DNA of 64,000 bases, from the NCBI GenBank assembly GCA_002365175.1, contig DEZK01000041.1, positions 1 through 64,000 of the forward strand, given 5' to 3'. A program made the position numbers and the translations under genes. The DNA is from Raskinella chloraquaticus (SeqCode). Lineage in GTDB: Bacteria; Pseudomonadota; Alphaproteobacteria; Rhizobiales; UBA4765. Positions 36,486 through 46,669 of the stretch are shown piece by piece (the stretch's first letter is position 1; each line of letters begins with the position of its first letter). The notes below the pieces were generated by a model. It ran no database searches. It was not told the DNA's origin and saw nothing but the letters and a program-made list of their open reading frames with translations.

Positions 36486-38453
36486 TCAGGCGGCGACCGA
36501 AGTATGCTCGCCCACCAGCGCCACCAGGTCGAACATGATGCGGTTGAGATCGAAATCCTTTGGCGTATAGACCGCGCTGACGCCTGCTTTCTTCAGCGCT
36601 TCGGCGTCTTCGGTCGGGATAATGCCGCCAACCACCAGCGGAATATCGCTCAAACCGCGCGCTTTGAGCGTCGCCAGCACATCCGCCACCAGCGGCAGAT
36701 GGCTGCCCGACAGGACCGACAGGCCGATGACATGGGCACGGCGCGCTATCGCCTGATCGACGATTTCGGCAGGCGTCAGGCGGATGCCATCGTAAACGAC
36801 CTCGATGCCGCAATCGCGCGCCCTGACGGCAATCTGTTCAGCCCCGTTGGAATGCCCGTCAAGACCCGGCTTTCCGACCACAAACGTCATGCGCCGGCCA
36901 AGCTTCTGTGAGACCGCATCAACTGCCGCTCTCACGTCGTCGAGCCCCTCGACATCGTTGCGCGCTGCCCGCCCGACGCCGGTCGGTGCCCGGTATTGGC
37001 CGAAGATCTGGCGCAACGCCTCGCCCCATTCGCCGGTGGTGACGCCGGCCTTGGCGCAGGCAATCGACGGCTCCATGATGTTGCGCCCCGACGATGCAGC
37101 CGCGCGCAGAGCCGCCAGCGCTTCCGCCACCGCTTGCTCATCGCGGGCCTGACGCCAGGCTTCCAGACGCGCCACCTGCTCGGCCTCAACCGCCGGATCA
37201 ACCATTTCGATCGCGTCCGCGCCCGTGCCAAGCGGCGAGGGATAACCATCCTTGAAGGCGTTGACGCCAACGACGATCTGCTCGCTTCTCTCGATCGCCT
37301 CAAGCCGCGCCGTATTGCTCGCAACCAAACGCTCTTTGAGATAGCCGCTATCAATCGCCGTCACCGCCCCGCCGATCTCGGCAATGCGCCGCAATTCCTC
37401 ACGCGCCTGCTGCTTGAGTTCATCGACCTTGCGGGCGATTTCGGGCGAGCCATCGAAAATATCGCCATATTCCAGCAGGTCCGTTTCATAGGCCATGATC
37501 TGCTGCATGCGCAGCGACCATTGCTGGTCAAAGGGGCGCGGCAGGCCAAGCGCCTCGTTCCAGGCGGGCAGCTGGACGGCGCGTGCGCGCGCCTTCTTCG
37601 ACAGCACCACCGCCAGCATCTCGATCATGATGCGCGAGATGTTGTTTTCCGCCTGCTGCTCGGTAAGGCCGAGGCTGTTCACCTGCACGCCGTAGCGAAA
37701 GCGCCGGTGCTTTTCATCCCTCACCGCGTAACGCTCAGCCGTGATCTCGTCCCACAATTCGGTGAAGGCGCGCATCTTGCAGATTTCGGTCACAAAGCGC
37801 ATGCCGGCATTGACGAAGAAAGAAATCGAGCCGACGACGCCCCCGAACGCTTCCTCGCTCACATCACCCGAGGCTTTGACCGCATCGAGAATAGCAATCG
37901 CGGTGGCAAGCGCGTAGGCCAGTTCCTGAACCGGCGTCGCGCCCGCTTCCTGCAGATGGTAGCTGCACACATTCATCGGGTTCCATTTCGGCAGCGCCCG
38001 ATTGGTGAAGGTGATGACGTCACGCGTCAGCCTGATCGAGGGATCGGGCGGAAACACGTAAGTGCCCCGCGACAGATATTCCTTGATGATGTCGTTTTGC
38101 GTCGTTCCCGCAAGGCACTGCCGGTCCTCGCCGCGCTCATCGGCCAACGCGACGTAAAGCGCCAGCAGCCACGGCGCTGTCGCATTGATAGTCATCGACG
38201 TGTTCATTTTCTCAAGCGGAATGCCGTCGAAAAGCTGGCGCATATCCCCAAGATGGCCAACCGGCACACCCACTTTGCCAACCTCGCCGCGCGCCAGAAT
38301 ATGGTCGCTGTCATAGCCGGTCTGGGTTGGCAGATCGAAGGCGATCGATAGCCCCGTCTGCCCCTTGGCGAGGTTGGCGCGATAGAGCGCGTTTGACTTT
38401 TCCGCCGTCGAATGCCCGGCATACGTCCTGAAAATCCAAGGTTTATCGCGCAT
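36486..38453 (-). CDS. ecm: Ethylmalonyl-CoA mutase
   Basis: 655-residue adenosylcobalamin-dependent mutase. The N-terminal TIM-barrel domain (TYAGHSTAEKSNALYR, QTGLSIAFDLPTQTGYDSD) and a C-terminal B12 domain with KPGLDGHSNGAEQ (DxHxxG, about residue 525) lie in one chain. A single-chain length near 660 and the divergent ccr neighbour identify ethylmalonyl-CoA mutase (MeaA/Ecm) and not methylmalonyl-CoA mutase, which is longer or heterodimeric. It converts (2R)-ethylmalonyl-CoA to (2S)-methylsuccinyl-CoA. GGGGAGC precedes ATG 38453. Confidence 0.94.
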   Translation of the reverse strand: MRDKPWIFRTYAGHSTAEKSNALYRANLAKGQTGLSIAFDLPTQTGYDSDHILARGEVGKVGVPVGHLGDMRQLFDGIPLEKMNTSMTINATAPWLLALYVALADERGEDRQCLAGTTQNDIIKEYLSRGTYVFPPDPSIRLTRDVITFTNRALPKWNPMNVCSYHLQEAGATPVQELAYALATAIAILDAVKASGDVSEEAFGGVVGSISFFVNAGMRFVTEICKMRAFTELWDEITAERYAVRDEKHRRFRYGVQVNSLGLTEQQAENNISRIMIEMLAVVLSKKARARAVQLPAWNEALGLPRPFDQQWSLRMQQIMAYETDLLEYGDIFDGSPEIARKVDELKQQAREELRRIAEIGGAVTAIDSGYLKERLVASNTARLEAIERSEQIVVGVNAFKDGYPSPLGTGADAIEMVDPAVEAEQVARLEAWRQARDEQAVAEALAALRAAASSGRNIMEPSIACAKAGVTTGEWGEALRQIFGQYRAPTGVGRAARNDVEGLDDVRAAVDAVSQKLGRRMTFVVGKPGLDGHSNGAEQIAVRARDCGIEVVYDGIRLTPAEIVDQAIARRAHVIGLSVLSGSHLPLVADVLATLKARGLSDIPLVVGGIIPTEDAEALKKAGVSAVYTPKDFDLNRIMFDLVALVGEHTSVAA

Positions 38454-38485
38454 GGCCTGCTCCCCGCAGCGTGCTGAGTGACGCC

Positions 38486-38514
38486 CTTATCGCAGCGCAC
38501 AAGAGCTGTGACAA
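38486..38514 (-). promoter_or_regulatory. Probable ecm promoter with shared operator motif
   Basis: On the minus strand TTGTCA (38514-38509) and GATAAG (38491-38486) are spaced by 17 bases, a good sigma-70-like pair. The spacer holds the motif CGCAGCGCACAA (38491-38502, plus-strand reading), matching the mcd site at 11 of 12 positions. Confidence 0.45.
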
Positions 38515-38640
38515 GATTGCACGAAGACGGATGATGATCACAGGGAGGGGGCAGACTGATCAGCTGCGACAGATCGCGACGTCTGCCAATATGAATTCCG
38601 CCTTATGCCCCCGCTCAAGCAGAGGCTTGCCGCTCTCGCC

Positions 38641-38669
38641 TTGCCGCACTACACTGTGCAATGCACAAT
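38641..38669 (+). promoter_or_regulatory. Probable ccr promoter with palindromic operator
   Basis: TTGCCG (38641-38646), 17 bases, then CACAAT (38664-38669) form a sigma-70-like promoter 37 bases before ATG 38706. The perfect inverted repeat TGTGCA-A-TGCACA (38655-38667) overlaps the -10 and carries the motif shared with mcd and ecm. A repressor there would block polymerase. Confidence 0.45.
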
Positions 38670-38705
38670 TTTGCGCTGCGTTGCATCAGACCTGGAGAGA
38701 CGCCG

Positions 38706-39980
38706 ATGTCCGCGACCGCTGCCAAGCCTGTCCTGGTGAAGGCGAGTTATCCGATTAATGAAATTCCGCCGCTTGGCCACGTGCCCGAGCGTATGACCGG
38801 CTGGACGATCCGCAAGGACCGCCACGGCCCGCCTGACACCTCGATGTTGCTCGAGGAAGTGCCGACGTGGACGATCGGTGATGACGAGGTGCTGATGCTG
38901 GTGATGGCAGGCGGCGTCAATTATAACGGCGTGTGGGCGGCCCTCGGACAACCGATCTCGCCGCTCGACGGCCACAAGCAGCCCTTCCATATCGCCGGCT
39001 CCGATGCGTCAGGCGTGGTGTGGGCAGTCGGCCCCAAGGTCAAGCGCTGGAAAATCGGTGATGAGGTGATCGTCCATTGCAACCAGGACGATGGCGATGA
39101 CGAGGAATGCAATGGTGGCGATCCGATGTTCTCGCCCTCCCAGCGCATCTGGGGTTACGAGACGCCGGACGGCTCATTTTCGCAATTCTGCCGCGTGCAG
39201 GCCCGCCAGCTGATGCCGAAACCCAAACACCTCACCTGGGAGGAGGCAGCCTGCTACACTTTGACGCTGGCCACCGCCTATCGCATGTTGTTTGGCCACG
39301 CCCCGCACACCTTGAAACCCGGTGACAACGTTCTCGTCTGGGGCGCCTCCGGCGGCCTTGGCGTCTTCGGCGTCCAGCTTGCCGCAGCCTCCGGCGCCAA
39401 CGCCATCGGCGTCATTTCGGATGAATCGAAGCGTGATTACGTGTTGAGCCTCGGTGCCAAGGGCGTCATCAACCGCAAGGACTTTACCTGCTGGGGCCAG
39501 ATGCCGACCGTCAATTCCGAGGAATATGGCGCATGGACGAAGGAAGCCCGCCGCTTCGGCAAGGCGATCTGGGATATCACCGGCAAGAAGGATGTCGATA
39601 TTGTTTTCGAGCATCCCGGTGAAGCCACTTTCCCGGTCTCCTGCCTGGTGGTGAAGCGCGGCGGCATGGTCGTTTTCTGCGCCGGGACATCAGGCTTCAA
39701 TATCACGTTTGACGCCCGCTATGTGTGGATGCGCCAGAAGCGCATTCAGGGCTCTCATTTCGCTCACCTGAAACAAGCCTCCGCCGCCAATGAATTTGTC
39801 GTGCGCCGCCTTGTCGATCCCTGCATGTCGGAAGTCGTCCCGTTCGAAAAAATCCCGGCAGCCCACATGAAGATGTGGAAGAACCAGCACGCGCCCGGCA
39901 ACATGGCCGTCCTCGTCTGCTCTCCGCGGCCCGGTCTTCGTACCTTCGAGGATGTTCTGGAAGCGCACGCCGGCGCCTGA
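38706..39980 (+). CDS. ccr: Crotonyl-CoA carboxylase/reductase
   Basis: 425-residue medium-chain reductase. PVLVKASYPINEIPPLGHVPERMTGWTI at the N-terminus is typical of Ccr. The NADPH Rossmann loop is WGASGGLGVFGVQLA, and the long insertions expected of Ccr are present (DDGDDEECNGGDPMFSPSQRIWGYE). It reductively carboxylates crotonyl-CoA with NADPH and CO2 to (2S)-ethylmalonyl-CoA, the key step of the ethylmalonyl-CoA pathway. GGAGAG lies upstream of ATG 38706; the frame upstream to 38661 crosses the promoter and is not coding. Divergent from ecm. Confidence 0.96.
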   Translation: MSATAAKPVLVKASYPINEIPPLGHVPERMTGWTIRKDRHGPPDTSMLLEEVPTWTIGDDEVLMLVMAGGVNYNGVWAALGQPISPLDGHKQPFHIAGSDASGVVWAVGPKVKRWKIGDEVIVHCNQDDGDDEECNGGDPMFSPSQRIWGYETPDGSFSQFCRVQARQLMPKPKHLTWEEAACYTLTLATAYRMLFGHAPHTLKPGDNVLVWGASGGLGVFGVQLAAASGANAIGVISDESKRDYVLSLGAKGVINRKDFTCWGQMPTVNSEEYGAWTKEARRFGKAIWDITGKKDVDIVFEHPGEATFPVSCLVVKRGGMVVFCAGTSGFNITFDARYVWMRQKRIQGSHFAHLKQASAANEFVVRRLVDPCMSEVVPFEKIPAAHMKMWKNQHAPGNMAVLVCSPRPGLRTFEDVLEAHAGA

Positions 39981-40050
39981 ACGAACCTTGCGCCCGGCGC
40001 TGGCGACCGCTATGACCCCGCGCGCCTGAAACGCGCGCAGGAGATAAGCG

Positions 40051-41160
40051 ATGGCCAATTTCAAACTGCTGCTTTTGCCCGGTGACGGCATCGGCCCCGA
40101 AGTGATGGGCCAGGCCGAGGCCATCGTCAGCTTTCTCGACAAACAGGGCATTGTCGGATTTTCCGTCGAACGCGATCTGGTCGGCGGCGCTGCCTATGAC
40201 GCGCACGGCGTGGCGATCAGCGATGCGGCCATGGACCGGGCGCAGGAGGCCGATGCAGTCCTCTTTGGCGCCGTCGGCGGGCCGAAATGGGACAAGGTGC
40301 CCTATCAGCACCGCCCGGAGGCCGGGCTTTTACGGCTACGCAAGGATATGGGGCTTTTTGCCAATCTGCGCCCTGCCATCTGCTATCCAGCCCTTGCGGA
40401 CGCCTCTTCGCTCAAAAAAGAGCTGGTCGAGGGGCTCGACATGATGATCGTGCGCGAGCTGACGGGCGGCGTCTATTTCGGCGAGCCCAAGGAAATCGTC
40501 ACGCTGGAGAATGGCGAGAAGCGCGGCGTCGATACGCAGGTCTACACCACCCATGAAATCGACCGCATTGCCCGCGTTGCCTTTGATCTGGCGCGCCTTC
40601 GCCGCAACAAGGTGTCATCGGCCGAAAAGCGTAACGTCATGAAAACCGGCGTTTTGTGGAACGAGGTGGTAACCGCCATCCATAAGCGCGATTATAGCGA
40701 TGTGACGCTCGAACATGTGCTGGCCGATAATTGCGCCATGCAGCTCGTGCGCACGCCAAAGCAGTTCGACGTCATCGTCTGCGACAATCTCTTTGGCGAT
40801 ATTCTCTCAGACGTTGCGGCCATGCTGACGGGCTCGCTTGGCATGTTGCCCTCAGCCTCTCTTGGCGCAACGGACATCAACACCGGGAAGCGCAAGGCGC
40901 TCTATGAGCCGGTTCATGGCTCGGCGCCTGATATCGCCGGGCAGAGCGCTGCCAACCCTCTGGCGATGATCGCCTCGCTTGCCATGGCGCTGCGCTATTC
41001 GTTTGGCGAGGGGAAACTCGCCGACGCGCTGGAAGCAGCCCTTGCCGATGTCCTGGCCGCCGGCACCCGCACCCGCGATATCGCGGCGCCTGGCACCAAC
41101 GCCGTATCGACGACGGACATGGGCAGCGCCGTGCTGAAAGCTTTCCAGAAACGGCTGTGA
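40051..41160 (+). CDS. leuB: 3-isopropylmalate dehydrogenase
   Basis: 369 residues. [13 protein letters not shown] at the N-terminus, [13 protein letters not shown] and the dehydrogenase signature [29 protein letters not shown]. It oxidatively decarboxylates 3-isopropylmalate in leucine synthesis, using NAD and a divalent metal. AGGAGAT precedes ATG 40051 by about 6 bases. The 70-bp gap after ccr contains no obvious terminator, so read-through from ccr is possible. Confidence 0.96.
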   Translation: MANFKLLLLPGDGIGPEVMGQAEAIVSFLDKQGIVGFSVERDLVGGAAYDAHGVAISDAAMDRAQEADAVLFGAVGGPKWDKVPYQHRPEAGLLRLRKDMGLFANLRPAICYPALADASSLKKELVEGLDMMIVRELTGGVYFGEPKEIVTLENGEKRGVDTQVYTTHEIDRIARVAFDLARLRRNKVSSAEKRNVMKTGVLWNEVVTAIHKRDYSDVTLEHVLADNCAMQLVRTPKQFDVIVCDNLFGDILSDVAAMLTGSLGMLPSASLGATDINTGKRKALYEPVHGSAPDIAGQSAANPLAMIASLAMALRYSFGEGKLADALEAALADVLAAGTRTRDIAAPGTNAVSTTDMGSAVLKAFQKRL

Positions 41161-41165
41161 AGGCG

Positions 41166-42023
41166 CTAAACGCTTTCCTGCTCAAGGTAGAAAAAGACAT
41201 GGGAGCGGCTGCGCTCCCCTTCACTATATCCTCTGGCGCGCAGCAGCGCGAAAACATCACGCGTCCACATGGCGCTGCTGTCTTTCATCAGCAGCACGCG
41301 GGGCAGAAGGGCTGCGGCTGCCGTCTCGACGAAAGACCACAAAACGAGATCCTCCGAACCGCTGATATCCACCTTCATCACATCCGCGCCTTCAAACCCT
41401 TCCTCGATCAGTACCGCTTCGAGCTTGCGGCCACGTACCTTGACGCTTTCTCCCTGGCCGCGTCCGCCGATGCGCGACCCGCCGCGATCGCGCTGATCGA
41501 TAAAAAGATCGACCTCGCCTTCCCGGTCCGCCAGCGCAATGCCAAGCGGGCGAATATCAAACCCCGGATGGTTCTCTACGTTGAAGGCAAGTCTCTCACG
41601 TATGTCCGGCTGCGGCTCGATCGCCAGCACCCGCGCCCTGCCGCCGGCAAGCTGCGCGGCCATCAGTGAAAAGAGCCCGACATTGGCGCCCAGGTCGATG
41701 AATGTGAACAGGCTTTTGCGGGCGACCGCCTCGCGTGCCAACCGCGCCAGCACCATGCGCTCCAGCGGATGAAAAAGCTGCGGCGTGTAGAGCGCGGCCT
41801 TTTCACACGTATTGCCCACGGGATAGAGCCGCAACCTGAGGTTGAAATGAGTAACGTCGACGCCCGCTTCGCCAAGCCTGGCCATCGCACGGCGCCGCAA
41901 GAGGATGGCGGTGCGCATGCCAAGCCAGTTTCCCGGCAATCGTGACGTGATCGCCTGGATCAGGCGATGGGCACCGCGCGGGACGGACGAGCCAAACGGC
42001 CTTGTATCGACATAAAGATGCAT
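41166..42023 (-). CDS. FkbM family methyltransferase
   Basis: 285 residues. SAM-binding motif I FIDLGANVGLFSLMAAQL (about residues 108-125), AIEPQPDIRERLAFNVENH, and the FkbM-typical MKVDISGSEDLVLW. FkbM enzymes O-methylate hydroxyls of polysaccharides, lipids or polyketides. I chose ATG 42023, which overlaps the upstream reductase stop by one base (TAATG). An in-frame extension to 42092 lies within the reductase gene. The substrate is unknown. It is convergent with leuB. Confidence 0.85.
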   Translation of the reverse strand: MHLYVDTRPFGSSVPRGAHRLIQAITSRLPGNWLGMRTAILLRRRAMARLGEAGVDVTHFNLRLRLYPVGNTCEKAALYTPQLFHPLERMVLARLAREAVARKSLFTFIDLGANVGLFSLMAAQLAGGRARVLAIEPQPDIRERLAFNVENHPGFDIRPLGIALADREGEVDLFIDQRDRGGSRIGGRGQGESVKVRGRKLEAVLIEEGFEGADVMKVDISGSEDLVLWSFVETAAAALLPRVLLMKDSSAMWTRDVFALLRARGYSEGERSRSHVFFYLEQESV

Positions 42024-42994
42024 TATCGCCCTGTACGCGGCGGCACCGGCGTTTCCGGCACGGGGGTCAGCGGCCCTTTTCCCTCTTTCCACGAAATGAG
42101 GTTATCGACCACCAGCATGCCCATCGCATCGCGCGTATAGGTGGTCGCAGAGCCTACATGCGGGGCAAGGGCCACATTATCAAGTGCCATCAGCTCGGCT
42201 GGAACCTTCGGCTCGAACTCGAAGACATCGAGGCCCGCCGAGCCAAGCTTGCCTGTCTTCAGGCAATCAATGAGGGCTGTTTCGTCGACAACCGGGCCGC
42301 GCGCCACATTGACGAGGCACCCTTGTGGCCCAAGCGCCTCGATCACGTCACGGCTGACCAGATGATGGGTGGCCGCACCGCCCGGCGTGATCACGATGAG
42401 CACGTCGCTGTCAGCCGCCATTTCCGTCAGATTTCCATAGTAACGGAACGGCAGGCCGGCTTTGGCCGAGCGGGCATGGTAGGAAATGCCGGCGATGTTG
42501 AAGCCCGAAAGGCGTTTGGCAATGGTCTGGCCGATACGCCCGAAGCCAAGAATGCCGACCCGTTTGCCAATCAGTGTGCCGGTCAGGGGAAAATTACCAC
42601 CGGGCCATTTGCCGGCGCGCACGAAGGCGTCAGCCTGCGGCATGCGACGAATGGCGCCAAGCAGCAGGGCGATTGTCGTATCGGCCACCTCGTCATTGAG
42701 CACATCAGGCGTATTGGTGACAACGATACCGCGCTTGGCACAGGCAGCCGTATCGACGCTATCGTAACCGACGCCGAAATTGCCGACGATCTCCAGCTTG
42801 GGCAACTGATCTATCAGATCGGCCTTGCACGGCGCCCCGCCCGAGGCGACGACAAAACGACATTGCGCACCAAGCCTCGAGACAAGCGCCGCCGGATCAT
42901 CCGCCAGCCACATCTCATGGACGCTGAAGGCATGCCCGAGCGCCTCGCGCGCCTTCTGGGGCAGGGGTTTCAACAGCAGACAATCGGGCTTCAT
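42023..42994 (-). CDS. 2-hydroxyacid dehydrogenase (glyoxylate/hydroxypyruvate reductase type)
   Basis: 323 residues. NAD(P)-binding GILGFGRIGQTIAKRL (about residues 148-163), VNVARGPVVDETAL containing the substrate-binding Arg, and LAPHVGSAT with the catalytic His. The intervening Glu lies in DVFEFEPKVP. It reduces 2-oxoacids such as glyoxylate or hydroxypyruvate. ATG 42994 has an excellent GAGGAGAG ribosome-binding site; upstream in-frame residues to 43231 overlap the ABC gene and are not coding. It is divergent from the sugar ABC operon across a palindromic operator candidate. Confidence 0.9.
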   Translation of the reverse strand: MKPDCLLLKPLPQKAREALGHAFSVHEMWLADDPAALVSRLGAQCRFVVASGGAPCKADLIDQLPKLEIVGNFGVGYDSVDTAACAKRGIVVTNTPDVLNDEVADTTIALLLGAIRRMPQADAFVRAGKWPGGNFPLTGTLIGKRVGILGFGRIGQTIAKRLSGFNIAGISYHARSAKAGLPFRYYGNLTEMAADSDVLIVITPGGAATHHLVSRDVIEALGPQGCLVNVARGPVVDETALIDCLKTGKLGSAGLDVFEFEPKVPAELMALDNVALAPHVGSATTYTRDAMGMLVVDNLISWKEGKGPLTPVPETPVPPRTGR

Positions 42995-43042
42995 CAGCAC
43001 TCTCCTCGTTCCTGTGGTGAACTTAGCCGCTTTACGCCGCGA

Positions 43043-43063
43043 AACGAAATGCTTGATTTCGTT
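43043..43063. promoter_or_regulatory. Perfect 8-bp inverted repeat, candidate operator
   Basis: AACGAAAT, five bases (GCTTG), then ATTTCGTT form a perfect dyad in the 177-bp gap between the 2-hydroxyacid dehydrogenase and the sugar ABC operon. The GAAAT/ATTTC arms resemble IclR-family sites. It could control both directions. A TTGACA starts at 43062. Confidence 0.45.
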
Positions 43064-43171
43064 GACAGGCATGAGATGCTGCTGCCTGAGTATGCATTCG
43101 CCCACAAGAGGCGATGGTCGTTTTGGGCCTGAACCACAGCGAACCAGCAGATATGCTCGGGGGAGGACAGT

Positions 43172-44233
<1,062 letters not shown>

Positions 44234-44267
44234 CATACATGTATTGAACGTCACTTATCAAAGAGCA

Positions 44268-44282
44268 GCCGGACAAACCGGC
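44268..44282 (+). other. Short stem-loop between ATPase and binding-protein genes
   Basis: GCCGG-ACAAA-CCGGC lies in the 69-bp gap before the binding-protein gene, followed by GTTATT. It is a small 5-bp hairpin, possibly a processing or weak attenuation site. Confidence 0.3.
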
Positions 44283-44302
44283 GTTATTCAACGGAGGAAA
44301 CG

Positions 44303-45610
44303 ATGACTTTCAACGGATTAACCCGCCGCTCGATTCTCGCAGGTGGCGCTGCAATGGCCGCTGGCGGCAGCGATCTTCTCGGCTTCGCCAAAGCCTGGGC
44401 CCAGGCTTCACCCTTCAAGCCGGAAGCCGGCGCCAAGCTCAGTCTGCTGCGCTGGAAGCGCTTCGTCGCGGCAGAAGATGACGCCTTCGTCGCAACGCTC
44501 GATGCCTTTACCAAGGCAACCGGCGTGACGGTGACGGTATCAAATGAATCCTATGAGGATGTCCAACCCAAGGCCTCGGTCGCCGCCAATACCGGACAGG
44601 GACCTGACATCATCTGGGGCCTGCATTCTCTTGCCCATCTCTTTCCCGCCAAGCTCGTCGACATGTCCGACCTTTGCGATTACCTCGGCAAAAAATATGG
44701 CGGCTGGGTTCCTCTCGCCGAAGCCTATGGCAAAAGCGGCGGCAAATGGATCTGCATTCCCATCGGCACCAGCGGCGCGATGATCAATTACCGCAAATCT
44801 TCCGTTGAAAAAGCCGGTTTCAAGGAGTTTCCTGCCGACACCGCTGGCTTCCTTGAGCTGTGCAAGGCCCTGAAAGCCAATGGTACGCCGGCTGGTTTCC
44901 CCTTCGGGCATGCTTCGGGCGATGCCAATAGTTTCGTGCATTGGCTTCTTTGGTCGCATGGCGGCTACCTTGTCGACAAGAACGACAAGGTCATCATCAA
45001 TTCGCCGGAAACCGTGAAGGCGCTTGAATATGCCAAGGCTCTCTACGACACCTTCATCCCCGGCACCGTGTCGTGGAATGACGCGTCAAACAACAAGGCC
45101 TTCCTTGCCGGCGAGCTGCATCTGACCGCCAACGGCATCTCCATTTACGTTGCCGCCAAGAACGACAAGAAGGATTTCGCCGACGATATTCATCACGGCT
45201 ACTATCCGGTGGGCCCGGTTGGCAAACCGCAGGAACTGCATCTGTGCTATCCGGCGATGATCTTCAACTATACGAAATTCCCTAACGCGTCTAAGGCGTT
45301 ACTCGCCTTCATGCTGGAGAAAGAACAGTATAGCAAATGGCTGAGCGGCGCTCAGGGCTACCTGACCCACCTGCTCAACGCCTATGACAGCGACCCGGTA
45401 TGGACGGATGACCCGAAGCGAACCGTCTTTCGTGAATCCTCCAAGCGCTCGCTGCCGGCGAGCGGCATCGGCAAGATCGGTGAAGCGGCGGCGTCCGCTC
45501 TTGCCGACTTCCTCGTCGTCGACATGTTTGCCAACTACGTGACGGGGCGCGAGGATATCAAGGGTGCCATCGCCTCAACCGAACGTCTGGCAAAACGCAT
45601 CTATCGCTGA
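44303..45610 (+). CDS. Extracellular sugar-binding protein of CUT1 ABC importer, Tat signal
   Basis: 435 residues. The N-terminal twin-arginine motif LTRRSILAGG is followed by a hydrophobic stretch and a likely cleavage site after AWAQ (about residue 33), so it is exported folded through Tat. The mature part is a family 1 solute-binding fold (GQGPDIIWGLHSLAHLFPAKLVDMS, IPIGTSGAMINYRKS, NNKAFLAGELHLTANG). CUT1 binding proteins take oligosaccharides, polyols or glycerol-phosphate derivatives; the ligand here is unknown. A strong hairpin follows the gene. Confidence 0.92.
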   Translation: MTFNGLTRRSILAGGAAMAAGGSDLLGFAKAWAQASPFKPEAGAKLSLLRWKRFVAAEDDAFVATLDAFTKATGVTVTVSNESYEDVQPKASVAANTGQGPDIIWGLHSLAHLFPAKLVDMSDLCDYLGKKYGGWVPLAEAYGKSGGKWICIPIGTSGAMINYRKSSVEKAGFKEFPADTAGFLELCKALKANGTPAGFPFGHASGDANSFVHWLLWSHGGYLVDKNDKVIINSPETVKALEYAKALYDTFIPGTVSWNDASNNKAFLAGELHLTANGISIYVAAKNDKKDFADDIHHGYYPVGPVGKPQELHLCYPAMIFNYTKFPNASKALLAFMLEKEQYSKWLSGAQGYLTHLLNAYDSDPVWTDDPKRTVFRESSKRSLPASGIGKIGEAAASALADFLVVDMFANYVTGREDIKGAIASTERLAKRIYR

Positions 45611-45617
45611 ACGATCA

Positions 45618-45654
45618 CGCTCGCCGGGCAGCTCCCACAGGCTGTCCGGCAGCG
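45618..45654 (+). other. Strong intercistronic stem-loop after the binding-protein gene
   Basis: GCCGGGCAGC (45623-45632) pairs with GCTGTCCGGC (45641-45650), with one G-U, around an 8-base loop. Outside a one-base bulge, CGCT (45618-45621) pairs with AGCG (45651-45654). It starts 7 bases after the stop codon and has no T-run, so I expect mRNA stabilisation or partial termination rather than a full terminator. Confidence 0.65.
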
Positions 45655-45709
45655 ATACTGTCCGCAGCCGTGCCTCCGACCCGGGGCACCACGATGACGG
45701 GAATGGACG

Positions 45710-46669
45710 ATGAGCGAGCAGGCATTACCGATGGCCCGGCAACGATTGGCTATCGCCGAACCGACAGCCTGGGAACGGCTGGTCACCAACCGCAACTGGC
45801 TCGGCTTCTGGTTCATGATGCCGGCCGCTGCCATCCTCATTCTGTTTCTGGCCTACCCGCTCTTCCTCGGCGTCTGGTTGAGCTTCACCGATACGCGCAT
45901 CGGCCGCGACGGCGTGTTTATCGGTCTTGAGAATTACGAATGGCTGTCGGACGATTCGATTTTCCTGCAATCGATCTTCAACACCGTGCTTTATACGACG
46001 GTCGCCAGCATCGTGAAATTCGCCCTCGGCCTTTATCTGGCGCTGCTGCTCAATGAGCGCGTGCCCTTCAAGGCCATCGTTCGTTCCATCGTCCTCATTC
46101 CCTTTATCGTGCCCACCGTTCTGTCGGCGCTCGCCTTCTGGTGGATCTATGACACCCAGTTCTCGATCATCTCATGGTCGCTGAAGCAGCTGGGCCTTTT
46201 GGATACGAACATCGATTTCCTCGGCAATCCCTTCAACGCCCGCGTCTCCGTCATCATCGCCAATATCTGGCGCGGTGTGCCCTTCGTGGCGATCACCCTT
46301 CTCGCCGGCCTGCAGACCGTCTCGCCCTCGCTTTACGAGGCAGCAACCCTTGACGGGGCGACGCGCTGGCAGATTTTCCGCTATATCACCTACCCTCTCC
46401 TCACCCCGATCATTGCCGTGGTGATGACGTTCTCCGTCCTCTTCACCTTCACCGACTTCCAGCTCATCTGGGTTCTCACCCGCGGTGGACCGGTGAACGC
46501 CACGCACCTCATGGCGACCCTCAGCTACCAGCGGGCCATTCTCGGCGGCAGGCTTGGCGAGGGCGCGGCGATCGCCACGTCGATGATCCCCTTCCTTGTC
46601 GTCGCAATCATGGTGTCGTTCTACGGATTGCAGAAGCGCAAATGGCAGCAAGGCGAAAACAATGACTGA
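45710..46669 (+). CDS. Sugar ABC transporter permease (MalF type)
   Basis: 319 residues with six core helices and the EAA loop YEAATLDGATRWQIFRYITYPLLTP (about residues 208-232) that contacts the ATPase. The first helix (FWFMMPAAAILILFLAYPLF) and the F-T-D-x-R-I-G-R-D-G pattern are typical of CUT1 MalF/UgpA permeases. It forms a channel with the next gene product. It overlaps that gene by 8 bp. Two in-frame ATGs lie at the start; 45710 gives the usual N-terminus. Confidence 0.93.
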   Translation: MSEQALPMARQRLAIAEPTAWERLVTNRNWLGFWFMMPAAAILILFLAYPLFLGVWLSFTDTRIGRDGVFIGLENYEWLSDDSIFLQSIFNTVLYTTVASIVKFALGLYLALLLNERVPFKAIVRSIVLIPFIVPTVLSALAFWWIYDTQFSIISWSLKQLGLLDTNIDFLGNPFNARVSVIIANIWRGVPFVAITLLAGLQTVSPSLYEAATLDGATRWQIFRYITYPLLTPIIAVVMTFSVLFTFTDFQLIWVLTRGGPVNATHLMATLSYQRAILGGRLGEGAAIATSMIPFLVVAIMVSFYGLQKRKWQQGENND

